Source of the DNA: Variovorax sp. Sphag1AA
GTDB taxonomy: Bacteria; Pseudomonadota; Gammaproteobacteria; Burkholderiales; Burkholderiaceae_C
Length of the DNA: 64,000 nt
Direction of reading: 5' to 3'
Assembly: GCF_014192575.1 (NCBI RefSeq)
Contig: NZ_JACHYC010000009.1
Span: forward strand, 169,743 to 233,742
Part shown: in pieces, positions 44,277 through 54,054 of the stretch
Position numbering within the stretch: position 1 is the first letter of the stretch
Layout: every line of letters begins with the position of its first letter
Program-made: the position numbers and the translations under genes
Notes under the pieces: model-generated
Databases searched by the model: none
What the model saw: the letters and a program-made list of their open reading frames with translations, nothing else
Told to the model about the DNA's origin: nothing

Positions 44277-44406
44277 GCTTCGCTCGTCAGTGGCTAGTCC
44301 AAAGAGTATCCGGCGAGCGTGAAAGCGGTGCCGAGCAGCGGACATCGCCAAGCGCTCGCGAGAGAATGCACTCCTCATGGGCATTGATTCGGAAGGAGAT
44401 CGTTCG

Positions 44407-45198
44407 ATGTTCAATGTCATGAAGCCTTGGCTCGTGGTCCTTTTCATGGCGCTCGCTTCGCAGGCCATCGCGCAGGTCACGCAAAAGGTTGTCGATATTC
44501 CGACCCGCCCCGGCGTGACGCAGCGAATGCTTGTGTTGACACCGCCCGTGGCGAAAGGTGGCGTGGTCCTGTTTGCGGGCGGGCACGGCGGGCTGCAGAT
44601 CTTTCCGAATGGCTCGCTCAAGTGGGGTGACGGGAATTTCCTCGTTCGCACGCGGCAACTGTTCGCGGACCAGGGACTCATGGTTGCCGTCGTCGATGCC
44701 CCGTCCGACCGCCAGAGCCCGCCTTACCTCGGCGGCTTCCGCCAGAAGCCAGAGCATGTGGCAGACATCAAGGCAGTCATCGCGTGGATGCGCGAGGAGT
44801 CCAAGGCCAAGGTGTGGCTCGTGGGCACCAGTCGCGGCACGCAGTCCGTGGCCTACATCGCCACCGAGCTTTCCGGCCCGGAAGGACCGGACGGCATTGT
44901 GCTGACCTCGACGATCCTCGTGGATGACAAGAGCCGCCCCGTCCCGGCCATGCCGCTCGGCAAAATCCGCATCCCTGTCCTCGTCGTGCATCACGTGCAA
45001 GATGGCTGCGCCCTCTGCGACTTTGCCAAAGTGCCCACGCTGATGGCGAAACTCGACAACTCGCCGAGCAAGGAACTGCTGACGTTCAACGGCGGAGAGA
45101 ACAAAGGCGACCCGTGCGAGGCGATGGCCAATCACGGCTTCAACGGACTTGATCGCGAAGTTGTCCAGCAAATCGCTGGGTGGATTCTTGCCAAGTAG
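44407..45198 (+). CDS. exported alpha/beta hydrolase-like protein
   Basis: A 263-residue protein with a signal peptide (MKPWLVVLFMALASQAIAQ). The hydrolase fold shows LFAGGHGGL, an elbow GTSRGTQS with Ser as probable nucleophile and LVVHHVQDGC near the expected acid. The last His is in EAMANHGFNGLD. Cysteines near CALC and DPCEA could form a disulfide in the periplasm. ATG 44407 follows GGAAGGAG; ATG 44377 lies before that site. Substrate unknown. Confidence 0.82.
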   Translation: MFNVMKPWLVVLFMALASQAIAQVTQKVVDIPTRPGVTQRMLVLTPPVAKGGVVLFAGGHGGLQIFPNGSLKWGDGNFLVRTRQLFADQGLMVAVVDAPSDRQSPPYLGGFRQKPEHVADIKAVIAWMREESKAKVWLVGTSRGTQSVAYIATELSGPEGPDGIVLTSTILVDDKSRPVPAMPLGKIRIPVLVVHHVQDGCALCDFAKVPTLMAKLDNSPSKELLTFNGGENKGDPCEAMANHGFNGLDREVVQQIAGWILAK

Positions 45199-45356
45199 GC
45201 CTGTCGCTGGAATGGTGGCACTGGGCCGGAGGTCCGCTCGTGGCTGAGTTCGCAGAGGTTGCGCGCCCCGACGGCCCGAGCCTGCGTCGTTGACGGGGCT
45301 TCTCAATGGGCGCATATTGTTTGCCCGAATTTTTCAGCGGAAACGGAGGTGCGGCG

Positions 45357-46736
45357 ATGACAACGATGGCCAAGCCAACGATCGACGGTGTTCGGGAGCG
45401 CGCTCGCGGGCAGGTGATCACCCCCACCGACGACGGTTACGAAGAGGCGCGCAAGGTCTACAACGGAATGATCGATAGGCGACCCTCGGTGGTGATCCGT
45501 GCGGTCAACGTTGGCGACGTGATGGCGGGGGTCGACTATGCGCGCGAGAACGGCCTCGATCTGTCGGTGCGCGGCGGTTCGCACAGCGTCCCCGGGTTCG
45601 GGACCTGCGATGGGGGCGTCGTGATCGACCTCTCGCAGATGAGAGGCGTACGGATCGATCCGAATCGCAAGACTGCGCGAGCAGGCGGCGGGACCCTGTG
45701 GGCCGACTTCAATCACGCGACATATCCGTTCGGCTTGGCGACCACCGGTGGAATCATCGGCTCGACCGGCATCGCCGGGCTGACGCTTGGCGGTGGCATC
45801 GGCTACCTTACACGCGGGTTCGGGCTGTCGCTGGACAACTTGCTCTCGGTAGATGTCGTCACGGCAGACGGGCAATTCCGCGTGGCGAGTGACGCGGAGA
45901 ACGAGGATCTCTTCTGGGCGATCCGCGGCGGAGGCGGGAACTTTGGCGTGGTGACCTCGTTCGAGTACCAGTTGCACCCGGTGAAGGACATCACAGCAGG
46001 CATCTTCTTCTATCCGATCGAGAAGGTACGCGAGGTGTTGCGGTTCTACCGCGACTATGTCGCGAAAGCGCCGGAGGAAATGGGGCTGTTCCCAGCGTTC
46101 CAGATTGCCCCGCCACTGCCGTTCATCAAGGCAGAGGACCATGGCAAGACGTTCATCGCGATCGTCTCGTGTTGGGCGGGGCCGATGGACAAGGCCGACG
46201 CGGAAATGGCGAAGATACGCGGCGCGGCGCCGATCGTTGCGGAGATGGTCGCGCCGATGCCGTATTACGTGATCAACGGCCTTTTCGATGCGCTGTTGCC
46301 TCCGGGCCTGCAGCACTACTGGAAGGCTTCATTCGCGACCGAGTTGACGGATGGCGCGATCGAGGCCCACGTCCAGTTCGGGCCGCAGGTGCCGGTGGTG
46401 AACTCCACGATGCACATCTACCCGATCAACGGAGCCTGCCACCGGGTGAAGCCGGACGCGACCGCATGGGGCCATCGCGACGCGAGCTTCGCGACTGTGA
46501 TCGCTGGGATGTGGCCAGATCCTGCTGACAACGCCAGGAACACGAAGTGGGTGAAGGAGTACTACAAAGCCCTCGAGCCCCACTCGCAGGCAGGCGGCTA
46601 CATCAACTTCATGGCCGAAGACGACCAAGGCCGTGTCAAGGACAATTTCGGACCGCACTATGACAAGCTGGCGTCGATCAAGCGCAAGTACGACCCGGGC
46701 AACCTGTTCCACATGAACCAAAACATCCAGCCGTAG
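45357..46736 (+). CDS. FAD-linked oxidoreductase, BBE type
   Basis: A 459-residue flavoprotein of the PCMH/BBE family. VRGGSHSVPG with His76 is the site of covalent FAD attachment. The second site expected in bicovalent members (a cysteine in the GLTLGGGIGYLTRG region) is missing, so only one bond is expected. The C-terminal BBE motif is RVKDNFGPHYDKLASIKRKYDPGNLFHMNQNI-like, near residues 428-458. Such enzymes oxidise sugars, alkaloids or alcohols with oxygen. GGAGGT precedes ATG 45357. Possibly a recent standalone acquisition; no pathway neighbours. Confidence 0.9.
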   Translation: MTTMAKPTIDGVRERARGQVITPTDDGYEEARKVYNGMIDRRPSVVIRAVNVGDVMAGVDYARENGLDLSVRGGSHSVPGFGTCDGGVVIDLSQMRGVRIDPNRKTARAGGGTLWADFNHATYPFGLATTGGIIGSTGIAGLTLGGGIGYLTRGFGLSLDNLLSVDVVTADGQFRVASDAENEDLFWAIRGGGGNFGVVTSFEYQLHPVKDITAGIFFYPIEKVREVLRFYRDYVAKAPEEMGLFPAFQIAPPLPFIKAEDHGKTFIAIVSCWAGPMDKADAEMAKIRGAAPIVAEMVAPMPYYVINGLFDALLPPGLQHYWKASFATELTDGAIEAHVQFGPQVPVVNSTMHIYPINGACHRVKPDATAWGHRDASFATVIAGMWPDPADNARNTKWVKEYYKALEPHSQAGGYINFMAEDDQGRVKDNFGPHYDKLASIKRKYDPGNLFHMNQNIQP

Positions 46737-46914
46737 CATTGCAGTCGACGGCGACGCGGAGTGGCATCTGAATCGTCCAGCTCGGATTGAGCGGGCTGCG
46801 AGCGGCTGCTTCTGGCGCTGACGGACTGAGCTGCGGGAGTGCAGCGAGCCGTTCACACATCTGTTCGTCGGCGTCCAGGCCGACAATGCCGCAAGACTGC
46901 AACGGAGCGATGCC

Positions 46915-47760
46915 ATGGCCGAGCCCGCACCCTGGACCTGTCCCACGTGCAAAACCGGCGTGCTGACACCCTTCTGCCCACTGTGCGGCGAAGAACCGCT
47001 CAAGCCGATTGACCTGACGCTGCGCGGACTCGCGGAAAAGCTCTCGCACGCTCTCACCAGCATCGACGCGCGCGTCCTGCGTACGGCTCGCCTCCTCATC
47101 CTTCGCCCCGGCGAACTGACGCTCGCCTGGACGGAGGGCAGGCGCAAACCCTACGTCGCGCCGTTCCAGCTCTTCCTCGTTGCCAACGTGATCTTCTTCT
47201 TCCTTCAGTCGTTGACTGGCATCAACGTTTTCAGTTCGAACCTGCACTCCCACCTGCACCAGCAAGATTGGAGCGAGCTTGCCCAATCGCTCCTCTCCAG
47301 CCGGCTGGAGGTGACCGGCACCTCAATCGACACCTACGCGCCGATCTTCGATCGCGCGGTCGTTCTGAACGCCAAGTCGCTCATTGTGGTCATGGCGGTC
47401 CCGTTCAGCGCGCTTCTTCCGTTGGTCTTTCTTCGCAAGCGCCAGCCATTCATGCTGCACCTTGTCTTTTCCCTCCACGTCTACACATTCCTGCTGCTTG
47501 TGTTCTGTCTCGCCCTCCTGGCAGCCAAGGCATGCGAATGGTCGGGAATCGGGGGCCTGGACACGCCGGCCGTCGACAACGTGCTCAGCGTCGCGAACCT
47601 CGCAGCTTGTGCGCTCTATCTGTACGTGGCAATCGGTCGGGTCTACGGGGCGAGGGGTGCGATGCGGGTTGTGCAGGCGATCGTTCTGGCGCTGGCGGTC
47701 GGCGTCATTGCGCTGGGCTACCGCTTCGCGCTGTTCCTGATCACCTTGTACGGGACCTGA
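46915..47760 (+). CDS. DUF3667 zinc-ribbon membrane protein
   Basis: A 281-residue protein with an N-terminal zinc ribbon (Cys9, Cys12, Cys21, Cys24), a basic segment and about five membrane helices (LFLVANVIFFFLQ, LIVVMAVPFSALLPLVF and so on). The PGELTLAWTEGRRKPYVAPF stretch is typical of DUF3667. These proteins are widespread and uncharacterised. It converges with the truncated MFS gene 18 bases away. Confidence 0.82.
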   Translation: MAEPAPWTCPTCKTGVLTPFCPLCGEEPLKPIDLTLRGLAEKLSHALTSIDARVLRTARLLILRPGELTLAWTEGRRKPYVAPFQLFLVANVIFFFLQSLTGINVFSSNLHSHLHQQDWSELAQSLLSSRLEVTGTSIDTYAPIFDRAVVLNAKSLIVVMAVPFSALLPLVFLRKRQPFMLHLVFSLHVYTFLLLVFCLALLAAKACEWSGIGGLDTPAVDNVLSVANLAACALYLYVAIGRVYGARGAMRVVQAIVLALAVGVIALGYRFALFLITLYGT

Positions 47761-47778
47761 CTATGGGATTTCAGTCAG

Positions 47779-48699
47779 TCATGACTTCTGACGCCCGAGC
47801 GATTCCAGCGGCAGGTTGTAGGTCTCCTTCATAGAGGAGATGGAAATCGCCGAGACGACGCAGATCAGGACGGCGTACGCGGCGGGCATGACCCAGGGTT
47901 GCGTTCCCCATGCGCCCATCAATGCGGTCTGGATCAGAGGCGCGAAGCCGGCGAATGCAAATCCGAACTGTGTACCCACGGCCATGCCGGACAGTCGCAC
48001 CTGCGTCGGGAAGCGCTCCGCGTAGGTGGCTGGCCAGACGGCATTCGTGATGCTGTAGACGACTCCGCCCAGCAGGACGCCGGTGGCAAACACGAGCGAT
48101 GTGTTGCCGGTGGGAATCGCCCACAGGAAGAGGACCGTTGCAGCGGCGCACAGGACGACACCGGACAGGAACACCGGCTTGCGACCGATTCGATCGGACA
48201 AGGCACCCCACATCGGAATCGTGAAGGTGGCGATGAGATTCGCCACGATGGCGATCCAGAGCATCGTCGATGCGCTGATCGGGTGCGCTTGACTCTTGCT
48301 CGTTGCGAAAGAGAGCGCAAACACGGCGAAGGTGGTGCCGACCGACGCGATCATTGCGGCAAAGAACACCTGGAGGAGTTCCTTGCGGTAGTCGGAGAAC
48401 AGCACCTTCAACGGAACCTTCGGCACGTCGCCATGAGAAGGCTCCTTCTCGAATGCAGGAGTTTCATCGAGCTTGCGCCGCACGATGAAGCCCACGAAGA
48501 CCACGATGACACTGAGCCAGAACGGGACTCGCCAACCCCAGGAGAGGAACTGCTCCTCGGACAGCATGGCCGCCAACGGCAGCACGACCGCGGGGGCAAG
48601 GACCTGGCCGCTCGCGCCGGGGGCTTGAGAATTCTCAATTGCCCGGTGAAGGTCCCATCCTTCTCGGTAAAGCAGTACTGGCACCTTCGCATGCATCAT
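47779..48699 (-). pseudogene. 5'-truncated MFS metabolite:H+ symporter
   Basis: The 306-codon frame matches only about the last two thirds of an MHS-type major facilitator (usual length about 430-450): from LSWGWRVPFWLSVIVVFVGF through RRKLDETPAF and the RIGRKP loop to a normal C-terminus. The N-terminal helices and the GxGGExxGA motif are absent. The first 30 codons (near 48610-48699) do not resemble a transporter and probably belong to the deletion junction. Without its first six helices it cannot form a transporter. Confidence 0.8.
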
Positions 48700-49012
48700 G
48701 ACGAAGCAAATCGCTGGCTGCGGGGTATCTGCGCGTCGATCTATGCCAAGCAGAAGCGGGATCGACGCATGCCTTAGCAGTCGCCCGGGGCGAGTTCATT
48801 CGAACTTCGGCAATGGACACCGAGCAGTCCGACCGCCTTGCCCAGCTCGCAGCGAAAGCAGTCTGCCAGCGAGAAGTGGTTCACCGGCCGATGATCGACA
48901 GGATGCGGAAGTTCAGTCGAGCAAGAATTTTGGGGCTAGCGCGACCGACAGCATCGTGCCCATGGCACGTCCCGACCACAAGTCGCACATGTGTCGCGAT
49001 CGAGCCTGCGCC
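48700..49012. other. 313-base gap beside the truncated MFS gene
   Basis: No supported gene on either strand. The segment probably contains debris from the deletion that removed the start of the MFS gene. No terminator or repeat was recognised. Confidence 0.5.
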
Positions 49013-50941
49013 TCATCGAGACAACCGCGAGTTGTCGTGCGTCGGAATGCCGGTGCGCGCGGACGCAGCACACAACTCGCGCAGTTGCGTCGCCAATTGC
49101 TCGGGCTGCACCGGCTTGAACATCACCAGCAGACCGCTGTCGTACGCCGCACGTACGAGGACTGGGTCTGTGTCACCGGTGATCAGGATGACGGGCAGCG
49201 TTTTCCCAGCCAGGGCGCGCAGCCGGTGTGCGGCACCGATCCCGTCGAGCTCACCAGGCAGCCGGTAGTCCACCAGCAGAGCGTCGAGTCTCGCGCCTTC
49301 ACGCGCCACCACGAGTCCGGCTTCCTCCACCGTCTGCGCGGTATGGATGGCCGCGCAGTACGGCGCAAGCCACAAGCGCATGGCTTCGCAGACGGCGGCC
49401 TCATCGTCTAGCACCAACACTTGCAACGGCCGCTCGGGCGCCTCGGCACTCGTGCTCCCCACCCAGGGCGCAGGCGCCGCGGCGCCGTCGGCAGCCACTG
49501 TTGCCTGCGGGGCAGCACCAGCACGTAGTGGCAGCTCGATCCAGAACACACTGCCCCGCCCCGGCGTGGAACGAAGGCCCACTTGTCCCTCCAGCAGCAC
49601 CGCGAGGCGCCTGACGATCGCCAGTCCGATCCCCAGCCCGCGCGCGCTGTCGCGATGCAGATTGTCCACTTGGTAGAACTCATCGAAGACACGCGACAGA
49701 TGCTCCGCTCCGATGCCGCGCCCGGTGTCCCAGACAGCAAACCTGATTCGGCCGCCACGCAGCCGTGCGCTCACCAGCACGCCGCCGCGCTCGCAATACT
49801 TGAAGGCGTTGTCGACAAAGTTGAAGAGCACGCGCAACAGCAGATCGGCGTCGCTCACGATCTCGAATGGAATCGGGTGAAAGCGCAGTTGCAGCCTGGC
49901 AGCCGCCGCGCGGTCTTCATAGAGTTGGCTCAGACGCAGGAAAATCTGGTCCACCGCCACTGGCGCAAACACCGGCTGCACCGCACCGGCGTCGATCTTG
50001 GAAATGTCGAGCAATCCGTTGAGCAGGCCACTGACCGACTGTGTAGCCTCCACCACGCGCTCAGCCAATGGTTGCGTCGGGGTGCCTAGAACTTCGCGCC
50101 GCAGCGCCTCGGAGAAGAGCGCGAGTGCATGCACCGGCTGGCGCAGATCGTGGCTGGCCGCGGCAAAGAAGCGGCTACGCTCGGTGTTCAACCGCTCCAG
50201 GTCTTGTGACTGGGCCATCAGCTGTCGCGACAGCGCCTCCTTCTCGATCTGCGAGTGCAGACCTGCGCGCAGAAGGTCGTTCTGTTGAAGCGCAAAGCGC
50301 AACGCGACGGTTGCATAGACCAGGATGTAGGTGCACAGGGTCCAGCCGACCATTCCACCGTGGACCGCAGCCCGTGCCGCCATGCCCAGCGCCAGTGGCA
50401 AGAGCCACACGTGGGCGGCCGTGCGCGACGGCACGATGACCGGAACGGGGCCCGTCATCAGTCCCGACATGAACACTGCCAGGAGCGCCAGCCACTCGGT
50501 CGGAATCGGCCCGAGCGGGACCAGAAACCACGGGCCGAGGCTCCAGGCTGCACTGGTCGCTGTGTACGGCCCGAAGTAGCGCCAGTTGCCGGCCGGCTGA
50601 CGTTCGACGTATTCGGGCGCCGGATACACACGCAGGTTCTGATCGAGGAAGTGCAAGCGCACCAGTAGCACGCAGAGCATCAGTGCCGCCCATATGAAAA
50701 TGGCATGCCGCGGGCCGGTGAGTCCCGCGAAGACCGCCGTGAACACGGCCACAGTCATCAGGCCCTGGCGCACAGCCGAATGTCCCAGCACGAACAACCG
50801 CCGGCGCAGCCGGTCCTCCAGTTCGCGCTCCGGCAGCGACTCCTCGACCGTCGCCGCCACAGGCGACGGGTGATCCGCCACGTCGCCCAATGGCCGCGGT
50901 GTTAACACCTGCCGGGACGGCAGATCAGGGCTGGACCTCAT
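49013..50941 (-). CDS. hybrid histidine kinase with C-terminal receiver
   Basis: A 642-residue kinase. Residues about 45-220 contain six predicted membrane helices with no separate periplasmic sensor. A short coiled coil leads to the HisKA box ASHDLRQPVHALALFSEAL with His264. The ATPase domain has NFVDNAFKYCERGG, DTGRGIG and GLGIGLAIVRRL. A receiver domain ends the protein with phospho-acceptor Asp in LVDYRLPGE. This membrane-kinase-receiver layout is common in Burkholderiales. ATG 50941 or 50947 are possible starts. It diverges from the AurF-like diiron gene. Confidence 0.88.
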   Translation of the reverse strand: MRSSPDLPSRQVLTPRPLGDVADHPSPVAATVEESLPERELEDRLRRRLFVLGHSAVRQGLMTVAVFTAVFAGLTGPRHAIFIWAALMLCVLLVRLHFLDQNLRVYPAPEYVERQPAGNWRYFGPYTATSAAWSLGPWFLVPLGPIPTEWLALLAVFMSGLMTGPVPVIVPSRTAAHVWLLPLALGMAARAAVHGGMVGWTLCTYILVYATVALRFALQQNDLLRAGLHSQIEKEALSRQLMAQSQDLERLNTERSRFFAAASHDLRQPVHALALFSEALRREVLGTPTQPLAERVVEATQSVSGLLNGLLDISKIDAGAVQPVFAPVAVDQIFLRLSQLYEDRAAAARLQLRFHPIPFEIVSDADLLLRVLFNFVDNAFKYCERGGVLVSARLRGGRIRFAVWDTGRGIGAEHLSRVFDEFYQVDNLHRDSARGLGIGLAIVRRLAVLLEGQVGLRSTPGRGSVFWIELPLRAGAAPQATVAADGAAAPAPWVGSTSAEAPERPLQVLVLDDEAAVCEAMRLWLAPYCAAIHTAQTVEEAGLVVAREGARLDALLVDYRLPGELDGIGAAHRLRALAGKTLPVILITGDTDPVLVRAAYDSGLLVMFKPVQPEQLATQLRELCAASARTGIPTHDNSRLSR

Positions 50942-51089
50942 GTCCATTGAGTCTAGCGCCGCGCGCGGCAAGAACGGATTCGCCGTCGCGAGGTCCGGAG
51001 CCCGGGCCAATTTTGGCCGAGTGGCTGCCATGTTCGGCGAAGGTCATGCAGCGAAGAATTTGCTCCTGTCATTCACCCAGGAGCACACC

Positions 51090-52058
51090 ATGCAAGCCTC
51101 TCTCGTCAGCACCGATTCCTACGCCAAGGTCATTCACAACTCCAAGCGCGTACGCTGGGACATCGAAGCCGACGTTCTGCGCGGCCGCCGCTTCGATCTG
51201 AGCAAACCGTTTCTGCCCGGGGGGTTGTCTCTGGTGGACGAACTCGGCTACATGCAAGTCGGCGATCGACGTCTCGTCAGCCAGATTCAAGGCCGGAGCT
51301 ATGCATACATCTTCGGTCTGGTCGAGCGCTTCATCAGCGTGAAGATGCTGGAGATCGGCCGCGCGCATGCGATGGGCGACCAGGTGGCGCTGGAAGCCCT
51401 GGTGCGCATGACGGACGAAGAGATCAAGCATCAGGAGCTTTTCCGCCGGCTCGAGACCTTGATGGACGCCGACATGCCCGCCGGCTACCGCCCTGCGGCC
51501 GAGCCGAACGCCGTGGCCGCCGCGGTGCTGAGCAAGAGTACCTGGGCCGTGCTGGCACTCACGCTGCACATAGAGCTGTTCACGCAGGCACACTACCGCG
51601 CCAGCATCGCCGCCGAGGCCGACATCTGCGAGTTGTGGCGCGATGTGTTCCTGTTCCACTGGAAAGAGGAGTCGCAACACGCCATGCTCGACGAACTCGA
51701 GTTCCGACGCGAAGACGCCCGACTCGACAACGCACAGCGCGATGCGGCCGTGGGCGAGCTGATCGAGCTGGTCGGCGCCGTTGACGGCATCCTGCAGGCC
51801 CAGGCTGCTGCCGATGCGGCGTACTTCTTCGCGGTGGCGACGGGCCGCTTCACCGGCGCGCAACAAGAGCAGATCGCGGCGACCTTCCTCAAGGCCTATC
51901 GCTGGCAATACATCGTCTCCGGCGTCATGCAGCCTCGATTCCAGAAGGTGCTGTTCGCGATGCTGAGCGCTGAGCAGGCGGAGCGGGTCAACAGCGCGTT
52001 GGCGCCGCTGCTGTCGGTCGCCCCGTCCGAAGGTTCGCCCATCGTCGCAATGGCCTGA
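51090..52058 (+). CDS. AurF-like ferritin-fold diiron protein
   Basis: A 322-residue helical protein with the full diiron ligand pattern of AurF-type N-oxygenases: Glu79, Glu111-x2-His114 (EIKH), Glu162, then His190-x3-Glu194-x2-His197 (HWKEESQH). The seventh ligand His190 distinguishes AurF from ordinary ferritin-like oxygenases. AurF oxidises an aromatic amine to a nitro group; the substrate here is unknown and no biosynthetic genes are adjacent. CAGGAGC precedes ATG 51090. Neighbours are a divergent histidine kinase and a convergent AraC regulator 18 bases downstream. Confidence 0.8.
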   Translation: MQASLVSTDSYAKVIHNSKRVRWDIEADVLRGRRFDLSKPFLPGGLSLVDELGYMQVGDRRLVSQIQGRSYAYIFGLVERFISVKMLEIGRAHAMGDQVALEALVRMTDEEIKHQELFRRLETLMDADMPAGYRPAAEPNAVAAAVLSKSTWAVLALTLHIELFTQAHYRASIAAEADICELWRDVFLFHWKEESQHAMLDELEFRREDARLDNAQRDAAVGELIELVGAVDGILQAQAAADAAYFFAVATGRFTGAQQEQIAATFLKAYRWQYIVSGVMQPRFQKVLFAMLSAEQAERVNSALAPLLSVAPSEGSPIVAMA

Positions 52059-52076
52059 ACTCCCTGAGTGCATGCG

Positions 52077-53051
52077 TCATGTCGATGTGCCCATCCCTGG
52101 CGGGCCGTTCACGCGCCGCCAGGTCGCCGGAGGCATTCCGAACTCGCGCCGGAACGCGCGACTGAACGTCGCGTCCGTTTCGTAGCCCACTTCTTCGGCG
52201 ACTCGGGCGACGCTCAGCGAGCTGCGTCGAAGGTAGTTCGTGGCCAGCGCCATGCGCCAGCCGCCGAGGTATTGCATCGGCGACTTGCCGACGAAGTGCG
52301 TGAACCGCTCGGCGAGGACCGACCGCGACACGCCCACCTCGCGGGCCATCGTCTCCACCGTCCAGGCATGCGCGGGTCGCGCATGCATCAGCGCCAGACA
52401 CTGTCCGACGGCCCGGTCGCGCAGCCCGGCCAACCAGCCGGTGTGCTCCGGTGGGAGCTGCGCTATGTACCGGCGCAAGGTCTCCACGACCATCACCTCC
52501 GACAACTTGGCCAGCACGCCTTCGGCCCCGGGGCCTGGCGAATTCGCTTCCTGCGCGACGTGTCGAAGCGATGCCTCCAGCCAGTGCGTCTCGCTCACGC
52601 CGCGCAAGCTGATGGTTGCCAGCCGCGGCAGCGCCGTCAGGAGGGGCTGGATCAGCCGAGGGTCGCACACCATGTAGCCGCAGATTAGGCGTGTCGCTTC
52701 GCCGCCGCCGCCGAAGTGCAGTAGCTTCGGACGCTCCCGCAGGACCGCGTGAGCGTCCAGATGCAGCACATCGGCATCGGGCGACGATGACATCGTGTGC
52801 GCATCGCCGTGCGGAATGAGGATGACGTCGCCAGTTTGCAAGCGCTGAATTTCATGGCCCTTGAGCGCGATCCGGCACGAGCCTTCCAGCACGTAGTGAT
52901 AGAGCAGCACCCTCTCGGCACCCAGCGCCAACGTGCGCGCGATCGTCGTCTCAGCAGGGGTCTCGACGCACCAGGGCGCGGTGAAGCGAGCATTGAAGAA
53001 GAGCGCGCCGTTGAGTTGCACGACCTTCAGGATTTCGGACAGGGCATCCAC
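52077..53051 (-). CDS. AraC-family transcriptional regulator
   Basis: A 324-residue regulator. Its N-terminal cupin-like sensing domain (Cupin_6, about residues 10-170) includes GDVILIPHGDAHTM. The C-terminal double helix-turn-helix spans about 215-315 (MAREVGVSRSVLAERFTHFVGKSP and VARVAEEVGYETDATFSRAFRREFG). Cupin_6 AraC proteins often control oxidative or catabolic genes. It faces the AurF-like gene tail to tail, so the target could be that gene or one elsewhere. Confidence 0.9.
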   Translation of the reverse strand: MDALSEILKVVQLNGALFFNARFTAPWCVETPAETTIARTLALGAERVLLYHYVLEGSCRIALKGHEIQRLQTGDVILIPHGDAHTMSSSPDADVLHLDAHAVLRERPKLLHFGGGGEATRLICGYMVCDPRLIQPLLTALPRLATISLRGVSETHWLEASLRHVAQEANSPGPGAEGVLAKLSEVMVVETLRRYIAQLPPEHTGWLAGLRDRAVGQCLALMHARPAHAWTVETMAREVGVSRSVLAERFTHFVGKSPMQYLGGWRMALATNYLRRSSLSVARVAEEVGYETDATFSRAFRREFGMPPATWRRVNGPPGMGTST

Positions 53052-53139
53052 CTGGGGAATTTAAGCGGAAGGCGGGTGGCGCGGCAATGCGTTGGAGACA
53101 GTGACATCGAAGCCATGCGGCGCGATGGACAGAAAACAG

Positions 53140-53538
53140 TCAACGACGCTCGACGATCGGGCCTTCGGCATCGATACTGCCGACTGCTCCGACAGGGCCG
53201 TCCGACGTGAGTGGCCCGCGCACTTCGAGGTCGCCCTGCACAACGAGCGAGCCGTGCACGGTAAGGGGGCCACGAATCACCTTCTTGCCGCGATATGCCT
53301 GCGCGGGAGGCACCTGGGCAAGCCACGCGGCCGTCAGCGGACCACGAACGTGGACATTCCCAGAGACGGTGACGGATCCGTCCACCGTCACGGGCCCCAT
53401 CACGAGGAGAGAACCGCTGACGATCATTGGTCCGGAGTCGACCGGCTGAGCGTGCGCAGGCGGAAGCCAGATCGCTGCTGCAAGGGTCAACAGGCCAGCG
53501 ACGGCTCGTGGCATGAACAAGACAAGGATACGTTTCAT
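53140..53538 (-). CDS. exported beta-helix repeat protein (bactofilin-like)
   Basis: A 132-residue protein with a signal peptide (to about residue 30, PPAHA). The rest is built from short repeats of the kind xVxGxLxVxGPVTVDG: VSGSLLVMGPVTVDG, VTVSGNVHVRGPL, PLTVHGSLVVQGDLEVRGPL. This spacing (about 5-6 residues per turn) is what bactofilin and other right-handed beta-helix polymers show, but those are normally cytoplasmic. GGAGA precedes ATG 53538. A 20-residue insertion (AAWLAQVPPAQAYRGKK, about 70-86) interrupts the helix. Function unknown. Confidence 0.72.
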   Translation of the reverse strand: MKRILVLFMPRAVAGLLTLAAAIWLPPAHAQPVDSGPMIVSGSLLVMGPVTVDGSVTVSGNVHVRGPLTAAWLAQVPPAQAYRGKKVIRGPLTVHGSLVVQGDLEVRGPLTSDGPVGAVGSIDAEGPIVERR

Positions 53539-53726
53539 GCTGCTGTCTCCGGCGAGAGGGGCACGCGTTCGCTCTCGAGACTCCGTTGAGGTGGAGTGAG
53601 TCGTCGAGGGATAGTGCCACACCTGGTGGTAGCGCGACGTGCGCCACGGCTGCCATCGGCGCAGTCGCGGGACTGTCCCCAGAAGGCTTCGCTGCCTGGA
53701 CTTCGCCCAACTCGGGCTGACCGGGT

Positions 53727-53874
53727 TCAACGAACAGGCGTCAAGATCGGAGCGCCCTTGTTCTTCACAAGGAACACCACGAACTTCGCCGGCTTGGTCG
53801 TGCTGGCATTGCGGCCGACGATGTGCACGTCGTTGGGCCCCTCGTAGACCGGAGGGTGGCGCCGGGCGTAGTCC
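53727..53874 (-). pseudogene. cupin-protein C-terminal fragment
   Basis: An open frame of about 49 codons ends at TGA 53727-53729 and reads YEGPNDVHIVGRNAST followed by KFVVFLVKNKGAP. This resembles the last strands of small exported cupins. It has no start codon and is bounded upstream by a stop, so only the 3' remnant survives. Confidence 0.5.
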
Positions 53875-53876
53875 AC

Positions 53877-53990
53877 TCAACGACTTGCAGCCACGTCGAC
53901 CGCCCGGTCGCTCCGGCTGTGAAGCAGCAGCGTGGGCGCCTTGATCGAAGGCTTCAATGTCAAGCACCCGCCGATACATTTTCTTGCGGT
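53877..53990 (-). pseudogene. alpha/beta hydrolase C-terminal fragment
   Basis: A short frame ending at TGA 53877-53879 reads LTLKPSIKAPTLLLHSRSD then RAVDVAASR. The KAPTLLLHSRSDRxV pattern is the acid-strand region of an alpha/beta hydrolase. No N-terminal half is present; it lies beside the cupin remnant in a decayed stretch (53539-54054) with no intact gene. Confidence 0.4.
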
Positions 53991-54054
53991 CCCGCCCGAG
54001 AGGGTGCACCATCGTTTCATCATTGCCCTTTCCTGACCACCCTGAAGCGTCGTG

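Noticed and set aside
48700..49411. Plus-strand open frame beside the truncated MFS gene
   Set aside because: Most of it is antisense to the histidine kinase receiver domain and its translation resembles no protein family.
53539..54054. Small plus-strand open frames in the decayed stretch
   Set aside because: The minus strand here carries recognisable cupin and hydrolase fragments; the plus-strand frames are their complements.
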